Shown here piece after piece: positions 7,336-15,965 of a stretch of 64,000 nt of DNA. The notes under the pieces are model-generated. The model saw only the letters and a list, made by a program, of their open reading frames with translations. It ran no database searches and was not told where the DNA came from. Source of the stretch: Phormidesmis sp963793445. GTDB lineage: Bacteria; Cyanobacteriota; Cyanobacteriia; Phormidesmidales; Phormidesmidaceae. Position 1 is the stretch's first letter. The number at the start of each line of letters is the position of its first letter. Location: NCBI GenBank assembly GCA_963793445.1, contig CAWCAE010000006.1:1-64000 (forward strand). Reading direction: 5' to 3'. Both the position numbers and the translations under genes were made by a program.

Positions 7336-9006
7336 TTAGCGCCGTCGCGCCCATAGTGTTCCTGCGCCAATCAGCCCTAGCAGTGGAAAAGCTACCAGCG
7401 CCAGCAGCATCAATAAAATTTGCTGCTGTACCGTCATATTGAGCCGTCGGTTGGTTGCCTCCTTAGGACGAATCGACAGGGTTGGACTATCGATTTGGCT
7501 GAGCCAGCTCACTGAATTCAAGAACACATCACCATTGAGCTGCTGATCAAATAAGCCATCTGTGGCAAAGCTAGAATTGCCAATCACGACCATACGACTG
7601 TCTCTAGCGCCGTCCGCTTCGTCTGCGCTGTCACCTGTTGCAGTCGCGTCCGCAATCTCAGCGTCTAGCTCGTCTAGCTCAGATGTTTCAGCTGGCGTCT
7701 CTTCTTCAGGCACACCGCTAGCGTCTACAACCGCCGGACGCGAGAGCGCTACGCCCAAAGCAAACGGTCCTTCGGGCCCCTTGTCTGTATCGACAGCTAT
7801 TTCATCGCCCTCAGAAACCGTCTGTGCATGGCTGTTTTGATTGGTAAACAGTAGCGGCGCTCCTTCTATATTGGGCACTTCTCGAATCTGTAGCGGCCTT
7901 GCTATCGGGAAAAACGAACGCCCTTGGTTAAAGGCTTCTGTAATAGGATGATCGCCATAGTCTGTTACCAGAGGAGCCGCTGGGCCTAGCCCTACTAGCT
8001 GCCCCCCACCAGAGGTATCGATCACAATCGTCTTCTCGGGCACGACGCCCCACTGGCTCATCAGCACCTCTAGCCCCGTTTCTACCTGCGGATCGATCAG
8101 GATAAACAAACTGCCACCCGCCTCTAGATAGGACCGGATAGCCACCACTTCTGCGTCAAATAGCTCTTCTTGCGCCCCAGCGACAATAACGACAGCCGCA
8201 TCGTCAGGCACTGCTTCTGTGGTCGCTAAGTTCAGCGGTAAAACGGTAAAGTTCTCGCCTTCTAGCCGGCTCGCAGCTTCAAAAAAACCAGCCTGTGAGC
8301 CATCAATGGCATATTCACTATGACCTTGTAAGAAGTAAACAACCGCGATGTCTGTTTGGCCAAGCTGTGCCAACTTGTTCGTGAGCTGCCGTTCGCTTAG
8401 CGGTTCTTCTGGGCTAATTCGCTGTACTAGCAGCGTCCGCTCTCCTGATGCTGAGCCGACTGCTGCTGTCTGCAAGAAAACTTCACCGCCCGTTTCTACG
8501 CCAATCTCTTGAGCGAGCTGAGGCTGAGCAAACGGGTCGATATATTCGTACGTCAAATCGCGGTTGAAGCGGCGATAGTTTTCTAAAAGCTGCTGATCGG
8601 TTGGGTTGGGTGCAGGGCTAAAGATCAAGACCTTAGCGGGCTGTGCGAGGGTCTGGACAACTTCTTGAGATGCTGGCGAGAGAGTGAGTAGCTGCCCTTC
8701 AGTGAGATCTGTACGGCTGTCGTAGCGGGCCCCTAAGAAATTTACCAGACCCAAAATGAGCAGTACCGAGAAAACAGAGACCACTGCATTGGTGCCCGCC
8801 TGCGTAGAGCGCTGCTGCCAAAATTGGGTAGTAAACACGCTGAACTCGCCTGCGGCGATACTCGCGACCAGCAGCAGCAGTCCGCTCACTAGCAAAGCTA
8901 CCGCAATCAGCGTCCAGCCGTTGAGCAGGCCCACGACCAGGCCTGCCGTCACTAGCGTTAGCCCTGGCCACAGCATGTATTTAAGGAGGGGCTGTATGTT
9001 TTTCAT
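7336..9006 (-). CDS. GldG-family ABC transporter auxiliary protein
   Basis: The 556-residue protein has two or three N-terminal membrane helices (residues about 10-90), a large extracytoplasmic domain and a C-terminal helix (about residues 525-550). The extracytoplasmic part carries GldG/IFT52-like segments such as VYFLQGHSEYAIDGS, VVIVAGAQEELFDAE and LFILIDPQVETGLE. The ATG at 9006 is preceded by AGGAG. It follows the permease by 16 bp and precedes DUF4340 by 10 bp, so the genes form one operon. GldG is needed for gliding in Bacteroidota; in cyanobacteria the substrate of the equivalent complex is not known. An Asp/Glu/Ala-rich insert lies near residues 430-470. Confidence 0.85.
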   Translation of the reverse strand: MKNIQPLLKYMLWPGLTLVTAGLVVGLLNGWTLIAVALLVSGLLLLVASIAAGEFSVFTTQFWQQRSTQAGTNAVVSVFSVLLILGLVNFLGARYDSRTDLTEGQLLTLSPASQEVVQTLAQPAKVLIFSPAPNPTDQQLLENYRRFNRDLTYEYIDPFAQPQLAQEIGVETGGEVFLQTAAVGSASGERTLLVQRISPEEPLSERQLTNKLAQLGQTDIAVVYFLQGHSEYAIDGSQAGFFEAASRLEGENFTVLPLNLATTEAVPDDAAVVIVAGAQEELFDAEVVAIRSYLEAGGSLFILIDPQVETGLEVLMSQWGVVPEKTIVIDTSGGGQLVGLGPAAPLVTDYGDHPITEAFNQGRSFFPIARPLQIREVPNIEGAPLLFTNQNSHAQTVSEGDEIAVDTDKGPEGPFALGVALSRPAVVDASGVPEEETPAETSELDELDAEIADATATGDSADEADGARDSRMVVIGNSSFATDGLFDQQLNGDVFLNSVSWLSQIDSPTLSIRPKEATNRRLNMTVQQQILLMLLALVAFPLLGLIGAGTLWARRR

Positions 9007-9022
9007 CTTTGGCTAACTCCTC

Positions 9023-9823
9023 TTAAGACCGCTGAAAGCGCAGCGTATCAATTGATTGCGCCGTCAGAAACAACCCCAAAACAATGTAGCTAAGAAATAA
9101 AATGAGACCGCTGCTGTCAAATACGCCTAGCGTGAAGTCTGTGTAGTGCGTTAGCAGAGAGAGGTGGCTGATCGCTGTGCCGATAGGGCCAGGCAGCGCA
9201 GTGGCGATCGCATCAACTACCCACAGCACCAGCACCACGCCAAACGTCATCACGGCGGCCAATACCGTACTCTCTGACAGCGACGAAATAAACATGCCTA
9301 GCGCTAGCACACTGGCCGCCAGTAGCAGCAGCCCAAAATGGCCCAGCAGCAAAATTGCCGCCGGAAAGGTCGGCTCACTCGACCAAAACGCCACTAGCTG
9401 AACTATTAGTAGTGGCAGGAGCATCGCACTGTAAAAAGTGACTACGCCGAGCAGCTTACCGAGCGCTACTACCCAGTTTGCTAAGGGCGAAGTCGCTAGC
9501 AGCTCCAGCGTGCCTTGCTTACGTTCTTCGGCGTACAGTCCCATAGAGAGCATCGGCAAGATAAACATCGACAGCGAACCCAGTAGATTCAGATATATTT
9601 TGAGAAATTCGTAAGGAACATCAATGGCCTGAGGGCTGGTTCCTAGCTGATCGGCAGCGCCTACTTGAGCGATTAAGCCCTGCGGCGAGAGTAAGATAGT
9701 GACCAGAAATAGGCCGCCAATCAGCCAAAATACTACCGCAATCACATAGGCAAAGGGTGAAATGAAATAGCTCTGTAGCTCTCGTCGATAGATGGCCAGC
9801 AGGTTACTAAAAAATATCTTCAC
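9023..9823 (-). CDS. ABC-2 type permease (GldF-like)
   Basis: This is a 266-residue integral membrane protein with six helices. The segment GLYAEERKQGTLELLATSPL is the conserved cytoplasmic loop of ABC-2 / GldF permeases that contacts the ATPase. The start is a GTG at 9823 that overlaps the TGA stop of the ATPase gene (GTGA), which implies translational coupling. With the ATPase and the GldG/DUF4340 proteins it forms the membrane core of the exporter-like complex. Confidence 0.88.
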   Translation of the reverse strand: MKIFFSNLLAIYRRELQSYFISPFAYVIAVVFWLIGGLFLVTILLSPQGLIAQVGAADQLGTSPQAIDVPYEFLKIYLNLLGSLSMFILPMLSMGLYAEERKQGTLELLATSPLANWVVALGKLLGVVTFYSAMLLPLLIVQLVAFWSSEPTFPAAILLLGHFGLLLLAASVLALGMFISSLSESTVLAAVMTFGVVLVLWVVDAIATALPGPIGTAISHLSLLTHYTDFTLGVFDSSGLILFLSYIVLGLFLTAQSIDTLRFQRS

Positions 9824-10953
9824 AGGTTGTCCTCGCGGTCAGTCGTTGCCTCTGTTGAAGTTTCAACATTTGAATCTTCGGGCTCCAGATTTTCAGGCTC
9901 TAAACTTTCAGGCTCTAAACTTTCAGGCTCTAAGCTTTCAGGTTCTAAAGCTTCAGGCTCTAAATCTTCGGACTCCAGATTTTCAGGCTCTGTCGCTAGC
10001 GTCGTACCACTGGCGCTATCTTCCATTGTCAGGTCAATAAATACGTCTTCTAGGCTAGCTCGGTTGCGGTTAAGCTCGAATAGCTCTAGACCTTGACTAA
10101 CGACTTGGGACGCGATCGCACTCCCTAGATCTTCTGCCCCGGTCGTCACCTGAAAGCGTGAGTGCCCTGCGGCCAAACCGTCTGCCGTCAAGACTTCTGC
10201 TGCCACTACCCCCGGCACTGTTCTTAGCACCGACAGGCATTGGTCAATCTCACCGCGCAGCTCTAGCCGGTAGCCGCCTTTTCCTGCCAGTCGCTCAACT
10301 AAGTGCTCAGGGCTATCAGTTGCGACAATTTTGCCCTGCTTGATGATGGTAATGCGATCGCACGTCGCACTCACTTCTGGCAAAATATGCGTCGATAAAA
10401 TAATCGTATGCTCACCAGCCAGGCTCTTGATCAGGTTGCGCACCTCGATGATCTGCCGGGGGTCGAGCCCTACCGTCGGCTCATCTAGAACAATGACCGG
10501 TGGGTTGTGCACAATCGCCTGAGCAATGCCCACCCGCTGCCGAAACCCCTTAGAGAGCTTGCGAATAATTGTCGTCCGCTTTTCCTGCAAATTGCAGCGA
10601 TTAATCGCCGAGCTGACCCGGTCGGCCAAATCTCCCGCCGAAACGCCCTTGATCCGGGCCACGAACTGTAAAAAGCCCTCTACAGTCATCTCCGGATACA
10701 GCGGCGGGGTCTCCGGTAAATAGCCAATATTTTGACGCACAGCCATCGACTCAGCGTGGACATCCTTGCCCGCAACCCTAGCGGTTCCTCGCGTCGCGGG
10801 CAAATATCCCGTCAAAATTCGCATCGTCGTTGTTTTGCCCGCTCCGTTAGGCCCCAAAAAGCCTAAAATCTCTCCCGGCTCTACCGTGAAAGTGACATCC
10901 TCAATCGCCATAGTAGGACCATAAGACTTACTCAACTGGTCAACTTCAATCAT
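9820..10953 (-). CDS. ABC transporter ATP-binding protein (GldA-like) with repetitive acidic tail
   Basis: The 377-residue protein has Walker A GPNGAGKT (34-41), signature LSKG (133-136) and Walker B VIVLDEPT (153-160). A C-terminal accessory domain ends near residue 315. The ATG at 10953 (MIEVDQLSKSYG) fits the family start better than an in-frame TTG at 11001. It is the first gene of the operon and energises the GldF-like permease. The last 60 residues are unusual: repeats of L-E-P-E-(S/N/A/D) encoded by a 15-bp tandem array. The tail is not part of the ABC fold and is likely disordered. Confidence 0.9.
   Translation of the reverse strand: MIEVDQLSKSYGPTMAIEDVTFTVEPGEILGFLGPNGAGKTTTMRILTGYLPATRGTARVAGKDVHAESMAVRQNIGYLPETPPLYPEMTVEGFLQFVARIKGVSAGDLADRVSSAINRCNLQEKRTTIIRKLSKGFRQRVGIAQAIVHNPPVIVLDEPTVGLDPRQIIEVRNLIKSLAGEHTIILSTHILPEVSATCDRITIIKQGKIVATDSPEHLVERLAGKGGYRLELRGEIDQCLSVLRTVPGVVAAEVLTADGLAAGHSRFQVTTGAEDLGSAIASQVVSQGLELFELNRNRASLEDVFIDLTMEDSASGTTLATEPENLESEDLEPEALEPESLEPESLEPESLEPENLEPEDSNVETSTEATTDREDNL
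9876..9991 (-). repeat. 15-bp tandem array encoding Leu-Glu-Pro-Glu-Ser repeats
   Basis: About 7.7 units with a 15-bp period, near the 3' end of the ABC ATPase gene. On the plus strand the central units read TTTCAGGCTCTAAAC and are nearly identical, while the outer units have diverged. This suggests growth from the middle. Confidence 0.95.
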
Positions 10954-11067
10954 GATGTTCTGTGGTTGGCTTACACTAGAAACGGCAAAAGGAAACAGCA
11001 AAAATCGTCATAGGCACGAAATTGTATCACCTGCGGGGATAATTCAAAACTTCGAGCTTTGTGTCTT

Positions 11068-11376
11068 ATGGCCCCAAAAAAATCTTCCCGCCAAAAGTTT
11101 CCCCACCTAGTCGGCTCAAAATGGACCGCTCAGCAAAAAACAATGGGCTGGCGGCACTTTCACGTCGTCAACCGTAAAAACCAAGGCCCCTGGGTTTTTG
11201 CTGAACTAGTTGCCGCCTGCGATCCGACTGTCCGATTTTGGCTGAATGCCAAAGTGCTCAAAAACCGTTTGCTGTGGGCCGCAGGTTGGCAAACCTTAAG
11301 TGAAATTGAAGCGCTTACGGCTGACTACGAACCGGCCCTGGGCTATGAACCGGTCATAGAAGGCCCGATAGAATAG
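11068..11376 (+). CDS. TIGR02450-family tryptophan-rich protein
   Basis: The 102-residue protein has seven tryptophans, spaced as in the TIGR02450 family (GSKWTA, MGWRHFHV, GPWVFAELVAACD, RFWLNAKVL, LLWAAGWQTLSE). The family is common in cyanobacteria and marine gammaproteobacteria and has no established function. The ATG at 11068 is chosen over an upstream TTG at 11059. It faces away from the ABC operon with about 114 bp between them, so both promoters lie in that gap. A 14-bp duplication starts directly after the stop codon. Confidence 0.85.
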   Translation: MAPKKSSRQKFPHLVGSKWTAQQKTMGWRHFHVVNRKNQGPWVFAELVAACDPTVRFWLNAKVLKNRLLWAAGWQTLSEIEALTADYEPALGYEPVIEGPIE

Positions 11377-11404
11377 GCCATCGGTTAACTGCTATCGGTT
11401 AATC
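11377..11404 (+). repeat. 14-bp tandem duplication directly after a stop codon
   Basis: Units 11377-11390 and 11391-11404 share the core ATCGGTTAA with a 14-bp period. The first unit starts at the base after the TAG of the Trp-rich gene. Confidence 0.85.
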
Positions 11405-11640
11405 CATCGCCCTCGAATATCATGATGCTCAACTCCCGTGCATAGATTAACGACACCAACACAACGCCACAGCGACACCACAGCGAAAGCCATCCGAAAA
11501 TACCTGTAAAACACGTCTATAGGAATCTATCGTCTCTAAGAAATAGTACTAAGATGATAAGTAACGAAGTTTTTATAGATAAGACCTTCGTGGCAGTGAG
11601 CCCTATCACCGCTCACTACTTTATTTTTTAGGCGACGATT

Positions 11641-12027
11641 ATGGCTTTCCCCCCAACCCCACCTGAGGATGCCGAGTTACTCAAATCAGTCCTATCGCCT
11701 TTACTAGACGACTTTCAGAACTGGTTTGGTCGCACTGCCGAGATCTTAGAGGCACAAGAGCTCACTTTTTTGAGTCCTTCTGAGCAAGCCACATTGCTAT
11801 CGCGTATCCACACTGCCCAAAAGCAGGTGAGTGCGTCCCAGGCGATCGCCTCGGTGACTGATGGTCAGGCGGGTATTGATATGCCTGTTGTAATGGGTTG
11901 GCATCAGCTCGCTCAAAAATGCTGGGGAGTTGCCCTGCGCCAGCGCAAAGAAAGCTATATAGAAAGAAGCTTTACAGAAAAAGAATCTACAGAAACCTCA
12001 GCCGAAAGTAGCGAAAATCAGATCTAA
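11641..12027 (+). CDS. DUF2605 domain protein
   Basis: This 128-residue protein matches the cyanobacterial DUF2605 family: an N-terminal LLKSVLSPLLDDFQNWFGRT segment, then FLSPSEQATLLSRI and a central WHQLAQKCWGVALRQR. It looks soluble and helical. It precedes the DUF2973 gene by 64 bp on the same strand; I recall the two families as frequent neighbours in cyanobacteria, which supports both calls. No biochemical role is known to me. The tail after residue 103 is a degenerate 15-bp repeat giving E-(R/K)-x-(S/F)-T steps. Confidence 0.85.
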   Translation: MAFPPTPPEDAELLKSVLSPLLDDFQNWFGRTAEILEAQELTFLSPSEQATLLSRIHTAQKQVSASQAIASVTDGQAGIDMPVVMGWHQLAQKCWGVALRQRKESYIERSFTEKESTETSAESSENQI

Positions 12028-12091
12028 ATTTTTCTCTCTTTACCTTTAGCCTGTCCGTTACATATTATTGCCCGTTACACCCTTAAGAGCC

Positions 12092-12379
12092 ATGCTCCAC
12101 CTGATCTACCTTCTTGCCTTTACAGTTCTAGCTGTCGTTGCTGTTTCTAACATGATTCGCAATCTTGTTAGGTTAGGCACTCAGGTACAGCAGCCACCTA
12201 GCTCGACGAACGCTGCACGCCCGGTTCCCCATCCAGAGCTGCTTAGCGATACGGGCGAAATGATCAACGAGCCGCTACTAGTGATGCGCTCTGTTTCTAT
12301 CAAAGACGCTAGAGAGCAGCTAAACGCAATTTACGAAGCCTCTTCAGGTAACGAAGACACGGCTTCGGAAGATGGTTGA
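12092..12379 (+). CDS. DUF2973 domain protein, small membrane protein
   Basis: The product has 95 residues from the ATG at 12092. It opens with a membrane helix (HLIYLLAFTVLAVVAVSNMI), typical of DUF2973. The helix is followed by a basic stretch and a soluble tail with the conserved LLVMRSVSIKDAREQLNAIYE motif. An in-frame TTG at 12068 would place polar residues before the helix and is less likely. It is probably co-transcribed with the DUF2605 gene. The function is unknown. Confidence 0.82.
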   Translation: MLHLIYLLAFTVLAVVAVSNMIRNLVRLGTQVQQPPSSTNAARPVPHPELLSDTGEMINEPLLVMRSVSIKDAREQLNAIYEASSGNEDTASEDG

Positions 12380-12451
12380 CGTGCAAAGCTAGGCAAACGC
12401 CGAAAGAACTGGCCAGTGAAGCTGTTGCACTGGCACCGCTAGACTAATAAT

Positions 12452-13249
12452 ATGGACTCTGTAAACGCTTCTCAACAGCAGCAAGCCGCGCAGTCTTTGA
12501 AAACAAACAGGCCTTCTCCTCAAAAAATTATCACTCTAATCCACAAGGAAACGACGATTCCTGGGATGGTGGGGCACAAGCTGGCAGAGATGGGCTACGA
12601 GCTTGATATTCGTGCGCCTATTTTTGGTGAGACGCTGCCGCAGTGCTTGGATGACTATGCCGCTGTGCTGGTCTTTGGCGGGCCAATGAGTGTGAACGAT
12701 GATGAGCCCTATCTGCATAAGGAAATAGGCTGGATTCGCCAGGTGCTAGATGCAGGACTGCCCTATCTAGGAATTTGCCTGGGCGCACAGCTGCTAGCTA
12801 AGGTGCTGGGGGCTGAAGTCAAAAAGCACAGTGGGGCGCTAGAAGAAATTGGCTACTATCCGATTTATGCAGCAGAGCATGCCTTGACGTCGTCAGATTC
12901 GGCTGAGGCTCTTTTCCCGGAGGTTTTGACTGCCTATCAGTGGCATAAGGAAGGGTTTGAGCTGCCTGCGGGCGCGGTACTGTTGGCTTGGGGAAAAGAC
13001 TTCCCTCATCAGGCGTTTAGATGGGGCGATCGCGCTTACGGCTTACAGTTTCACCCAGAAATGACGGCTGACATGGTTGACTTTTGGACAGAACAAGGCG
13101 CTCACCTGCTAGATGTGCCCAACGCGCAGCCTCGGTGCGAGCAAATCTCTGCTCACCAGCGCTACAGCAAATCGGTTGAGCGGTGGCTAGAAACGTTCTT
13201 GTGCCATTGGCTTGCGCCCATGCGGGCTGAAGTGCCTGAGCTAGATTAA
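12452..13249 (+). CDS. class I glutamine amidotransferase-like protein
   Basis: The 265-residue protein is of the stand-alone GMP-synthase-like GATase type. The nucleophile elbow is GICLGAQ with Cys109, and the His-Glu pair is H201/E203 in QFHPEM, so the triad is complete. The oxyanion strand FGGPMS is at residues 75-80. These proteins release ammonia from glutamine or act as gamma-glutamyl hydrolases; without a fused synthase domain the acceptor is unknown. The first 22 residues are a polar Gln-rich extension before the fold begins at KIITLIHKE. Confidence 0.88.
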   Translation: MDSVNASQQQQAAQSLKTNRPSPQKIITLIHKETTIPGMVGHKLAEMGYELDIRAPIFGETLPQCLDDYAAVLVFGGPMSVNDDEPYLHKEIGWIRQVLDAGLPYLGICLGAQLLAKVLGAEVKKHSGALEEIGYYPIYAAEHALTSSDSAEALFPEVLTAYQWHKEGFELPAGAVLLAWGKDFPHQAFRWGDRAYGLQFHPEMTADMVDFWTEQGAHLLDVPNAQPRCEQISAHQRYSKSVERWLETFLCHWLAPMRAEVPELD

Positions 13250-13310
13250 TAAATTAACAGCCCTGACACAGTAGAATTTACGCAGCACGCAGAAAATATA
13301 GAGGTAGCGC

Positions 13311-14285
13311 ATGAGTCCAATCAAAAGAGTTTGGAGCCGCCTAGGAGAACGTCTCAGTGGAAGGACGCTTTGGGGCTTTTTGTTTGCGATCGCGCTTTCT
13401 ATCACCTTCTTGTTTCAAGCCTGTGGTACTAGCACCCCTGTTACTGACACTGCCGCTGATGCGGATGTGCCCGCAGTTAGCCCAAGTGACGAGCAAAACG
13501 GTGACGGGCAAAACATAGACACTCTGTCACAAGAGCACAGTGGCGATAAGCCTACCGCCACCCCAATTGCCGTCGTAGAGCCTACCGTTCCTGTCACTGG
13601 CGATAGCGTCACCTATGCCACCGTTGAAGGCCAGCCCATCACCGGCTATTTGGCACAGCCCACTGACAGCCTAGGTGAAGCGCTACCGGCCTTAATCACC
13701 ATCCACGAGTGGTGGGGACTCAACGAAAATATTGAAGCAATGACCCGGCGACTGGCAGGTGAAGGCTATACCGTCTTGGCGGTAGACCTCTATGGCGATC
13801 AGGTTGCTACCGAGCCGACTCAAGCTCGCGAGCTTATGCGCAGCGTTATGGATAGTCCTGGCCCTGCTCAAGACAACCTTTTTCAAGCGGCTGATTTCTT
13901 AAAGAGCGAATACGACGCGCCTGCGCTGGGCTCTATCGGCTGGTGCTTTGGTGGCAACTGGTCTTTGCGCACAGGCCTGCTGCTGTCTTCTGATTTAAAT
14001 GCGATGGCCATTTACTACGGCCAGCTAATCCTCTCACCCGAAGCTTTAGACGGGCTAGACATGCCTATTATTGGCTTTTTTGGCGAAGATGATAGTTCTA
14101 TTGCCGTAGAGGATGTCAATAACTTTGAGTCGGTTCTGACCGATTTGGGTAAGACGGTCGATATCAACCTTTATCCGGGCGTTGGTCACGCTTTTGCCAA
14201 TCCTTCTGGGCAAAACTACGACGCCGCTGCCGCCGAAGATTCTTGGACTAAGACCATTGCGTTTTTCAATACCCATTTGCAGTAG
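13311..14285 (+). CDS. dienelactone hydrolase-family lipoprotein
   Basis: The 324-residue protein has an N-terminal hydrophobic segment ending in a lipobox-like LFQAC (Cys38), so it is probably a lipoprotein anchored in the periplasm. A 60-residue Asp/Thr-rich linker follows. The alpha/beta hydrolase domain shows the dienelactone-hydrolase pattern: HEWWG (H132-G136), nucleophile GWCFGG (Cys212), acid GEDD (about 260) and His293 in GVGHAF. The family hydrolyses ester or lactone bonds. The native substrate is not evident from the neighbours. A GAGG-like sequence (AGAGGTAG) lies just upstream of the ATG. Confidence 0.88.
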   Translation: MSPIKRVWSRLGERLSGRTLWGFLFAIALSITFLFQACGTSTPVTDTAADADVPAVSPSDEQNGDGQNIDTLSQEHSGDKPTATPIAVVEPTVPVTGDSVTYATVEGQPITGYLAQPTDSLGEALPALITIHEWWGLNENIEAMTRRLAGEGYTVLAVDLYGDQVATEPTQARELMRSVMDSPGPAQDNLFQAADFLKSEYDAPALGSIGWCFGGNWSLRTGLLLSSDLNAMAIYYGQLILSPEALDGLDMPIIGFFGEDDSSIAVEDVNNFESVLTDLGKTVDINLYPGVGHAFANPSGQNYDAAAAEDSWTKTIAFFNTHLQ

Positions 14286-14309
14286 CTGGCGATCACCGAC
14301 CGACCGTCG

Positions 14310-14549
14310 CTAGTCTTTTTGCTGCCCTAGCAACCCTATAAAAGACCCCATAAAAGAATCGGCGTCGTTCTGCATAGCCAATAGCTCTGCTTGGTTTTGC
14401 TGCGCTAGCTTGTAATACCACTGACAGTAGTCTTCAAACGCCTGCCGATGCTCGACTTCTCTTTGAAAATCGATAGCGGCCTGATGCGCTGCTAACAGGT
14501 CTGAAACCGGTCGAACTTCTGCCGACTCTGGTAACAGATACTCAAACAT
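14310..14549 (-). CDS. small conserved hypothetical protein
   Basis: The product has 79 residues from the ATG at 14549, which has AAGGA just upstream; an in-frame GTG at 14573 would add eight residues. It is helical and charged, with aromatic clusters (YCQWYYKLAQQNQAELLAMQ) and no membrane segment. I do not recognise the family. It converges with the dienelactone hydrolase gene. Near the C-terminus a 12-bp in-frame duplication (14333-14356) gives the repeated SFMG/SFIG. Confidence 0.55.
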   Translation of the reverse strand: MFEYLLPESAEVRPVSDLLAAHQAAIDFQREVEHRQAFEDYCQWYYKLAQQNQAELLAMQNDADSFMGSFIGLLGQQKD

Positions 14550-14640
14550 CGGTCCTTCGAATGCTTTGGTCACTAAATCACCCAGAACCCACTTCTACAG
14601 CGCAGATAGCGCGGATTTGTTACTTACTTTATCGTAACGG

Positions 14641-15423
14641 TTATACCCAACCGCGCAGCCGATAGATCAAGAAACCCACATATTCTTTTAGGGCCTGAGT
14701 GAACTGGGCAGTAGACCTAGCCTCTGGCAGCAGTGCCAACATGCGGGCTTCTAAGGTATTCATTCGCGTTTCTATCGGTACGAGATAATCTGTCGGCGCG
14801 GGGATGACGCTGATGCCGAGCTTGTTGAAGATGGCAACCGAGCGAGGCATATGAATAGCTGAGGTTACCAGCAAAAGGGATTCAACTGATTGCTGAGCGA
14901 GGATAGGCTTGAGGTTAACTGCGTTCTGCCTTGTGTTTAGAGAAGTGCCCTCTAGCACGATGGCTGATTCGGGAACGCCCATCGCCAGGGCAAATTCTTT
15001 CATGTCGTCGGCTTCGGAGATGTCACTATTGCCCCGCCAGGTGACGCGACCACCGCTAAGGATGAGCTTGGGGGCTTTGCCTTGGTTGTATAGGCGAGCT
15101 GCGTAAAGGATGCGATCGCCTGCCTCTAAAACCTCTACCCAGGGCCGAGGTGCAACCTGCGGGGCCGTCGCGCCACCCAAAACCACGATGGCATCAGCCG
15201 TCGGCATAGGGTCAGGTGGAAAATATTGCCATTCGAGCGTGCTGACTAGTTTGTTGCTCACGAGCGGATTGCTGGTGAAAAACAGGATGAATAGGGAGAG
15301 TGCGATCGCCCAGATCGCCCGTCTGGGATGCCTCCAAATCCACAGCAGCCCTAGCGCCATCAGTAAACAGCTAAGTCCTACCGGATACACAAACAGTGGC
15401 AGCAGCTTAGACAGAAAAAACAT
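14641..15423 (-). CDS. YdcF/DUF218-family membrane protein
   Basis: The 260-residue protein (ATG at 15423) has two N-terminal membrane helices followed by a DUF218 domain: DAIVVLGGATAP, GDRILYAARLYNQGKAPKLILSGG, an acidic ADDMKEFALAMGV, LEGTSLNTRQNAVNL and LLLVTSAIHMPRS. The domain binds nucleotides or envelope precursors in the YdcF/ElyC/SanA group, which is linked to envelope integrity. An in-frame TTG at 15456 is a less likely start. It lies 47 bp downstream of a small membrane-protein gene on the same strand, so the two may be co-transcribed. Confidence 0.85.
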   Translation of the reverse strand: MFFLSKLLPLFVYPVGLSCLLMALGLLWIWRHPRRAIWAIALSLFILFFTSNPLVSNKLVSTLEWQYFPPDPMPTADAIVVLGGATAPQVAPRPWVEVLEAGDRILYAARLYNQGKAPKLILSGGRVTWRGNSDISEADDMKEFALAMGVPESAIVLEGTSLNTRQNAVNLKPILAQQSVESLLLVTSAIHMPRSVAIFNKLGISVIPAPTDYLVPIETRMNTLEARMLALLPEARSTAQFTQALKEYVGFLIYRLRGWV

Positions 15424-15470
15424 CGTAAAAAAAGAGGCGCTAAAAACAACCGTCAAACGATGGCAAAAGG

Positions 15471-15800
15471 CTACTGTTTTAACCGCCTAGCCCGTGCCTT
15501 TTTCTTTCGCTCGATATAGCGCTGCTGCGACTGATTTGTCTTTAAAAAAGGCAGCTCAAACCAAGGATTGACATCTTTGCCATCCGGGTCGGGCCGTCTG
15601 AGATGATCGGTCGGCGGTAAGTCTTTGGGGCCGTGTGGCGCGCCGCCCTTGATCTGCCACCAGGCCGTGACTAGGCCGCCGGCTAGCCCACCGAGCGCCC
15701 CAAACAAAATGCTAAAGGGCACGTCATAGCCCAGCACAACGAAGAGAAGTATAAAAACCAGCCAGGTTCTAACGGCTGCTGGAATAAGTAAATCGGCCAC
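15471..15800 (-). CDS. small membrane protein with basic tail, function unknown
   Basis: The product has 109 residues starting at a GTG (15800). Two hydrophobic segments lie at residues of about 12-28 and 32-48, the second Gly-rich, followed by a polar, Pro-rich loop and a strongly basic end (RYIERKKKARARRLKQ). The basic tail would favour the cytoplasm. I recognise no named family, though the layout resembles conserved cyanobacterial hypothetical proteins. It sits just upstream of the ydcF-like gene. Confidence 0.6.
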   Translation of the reverse strand: MADLLIPAAVRTWLVFILLFVVLGYDVPFSILFGALGGLAGGLVTAWWQIKGGAPHGPKDLPPTDHLRRPDPDGKDVNPWFELPFLKTNQSQQRYIERKKKARARRLKQ

Positions 15801-15965
15801 AGTAAGAATGTCCGCGCTCTAATGGGTTTGCCTTGTGAGATCTAAATGCCCTCAATACCCCTGAATATATCGCAATTCAATATCCCTAAAGATCGAGACA
15901 AGCAACCGAAGCGTTTCAGCTAGACGCCTTACTCTGTAAGAAGAGAAAAGCTCTATAACTTCTGC

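Noticed and set aside
9792..10096. Plus-strand open frames across the repeat region of the ABC ATPase gene
   Set aside because: They read the antisense of the 15-bp array and of conserved ABC coding sequence; the repeat merely keeps other frames open.
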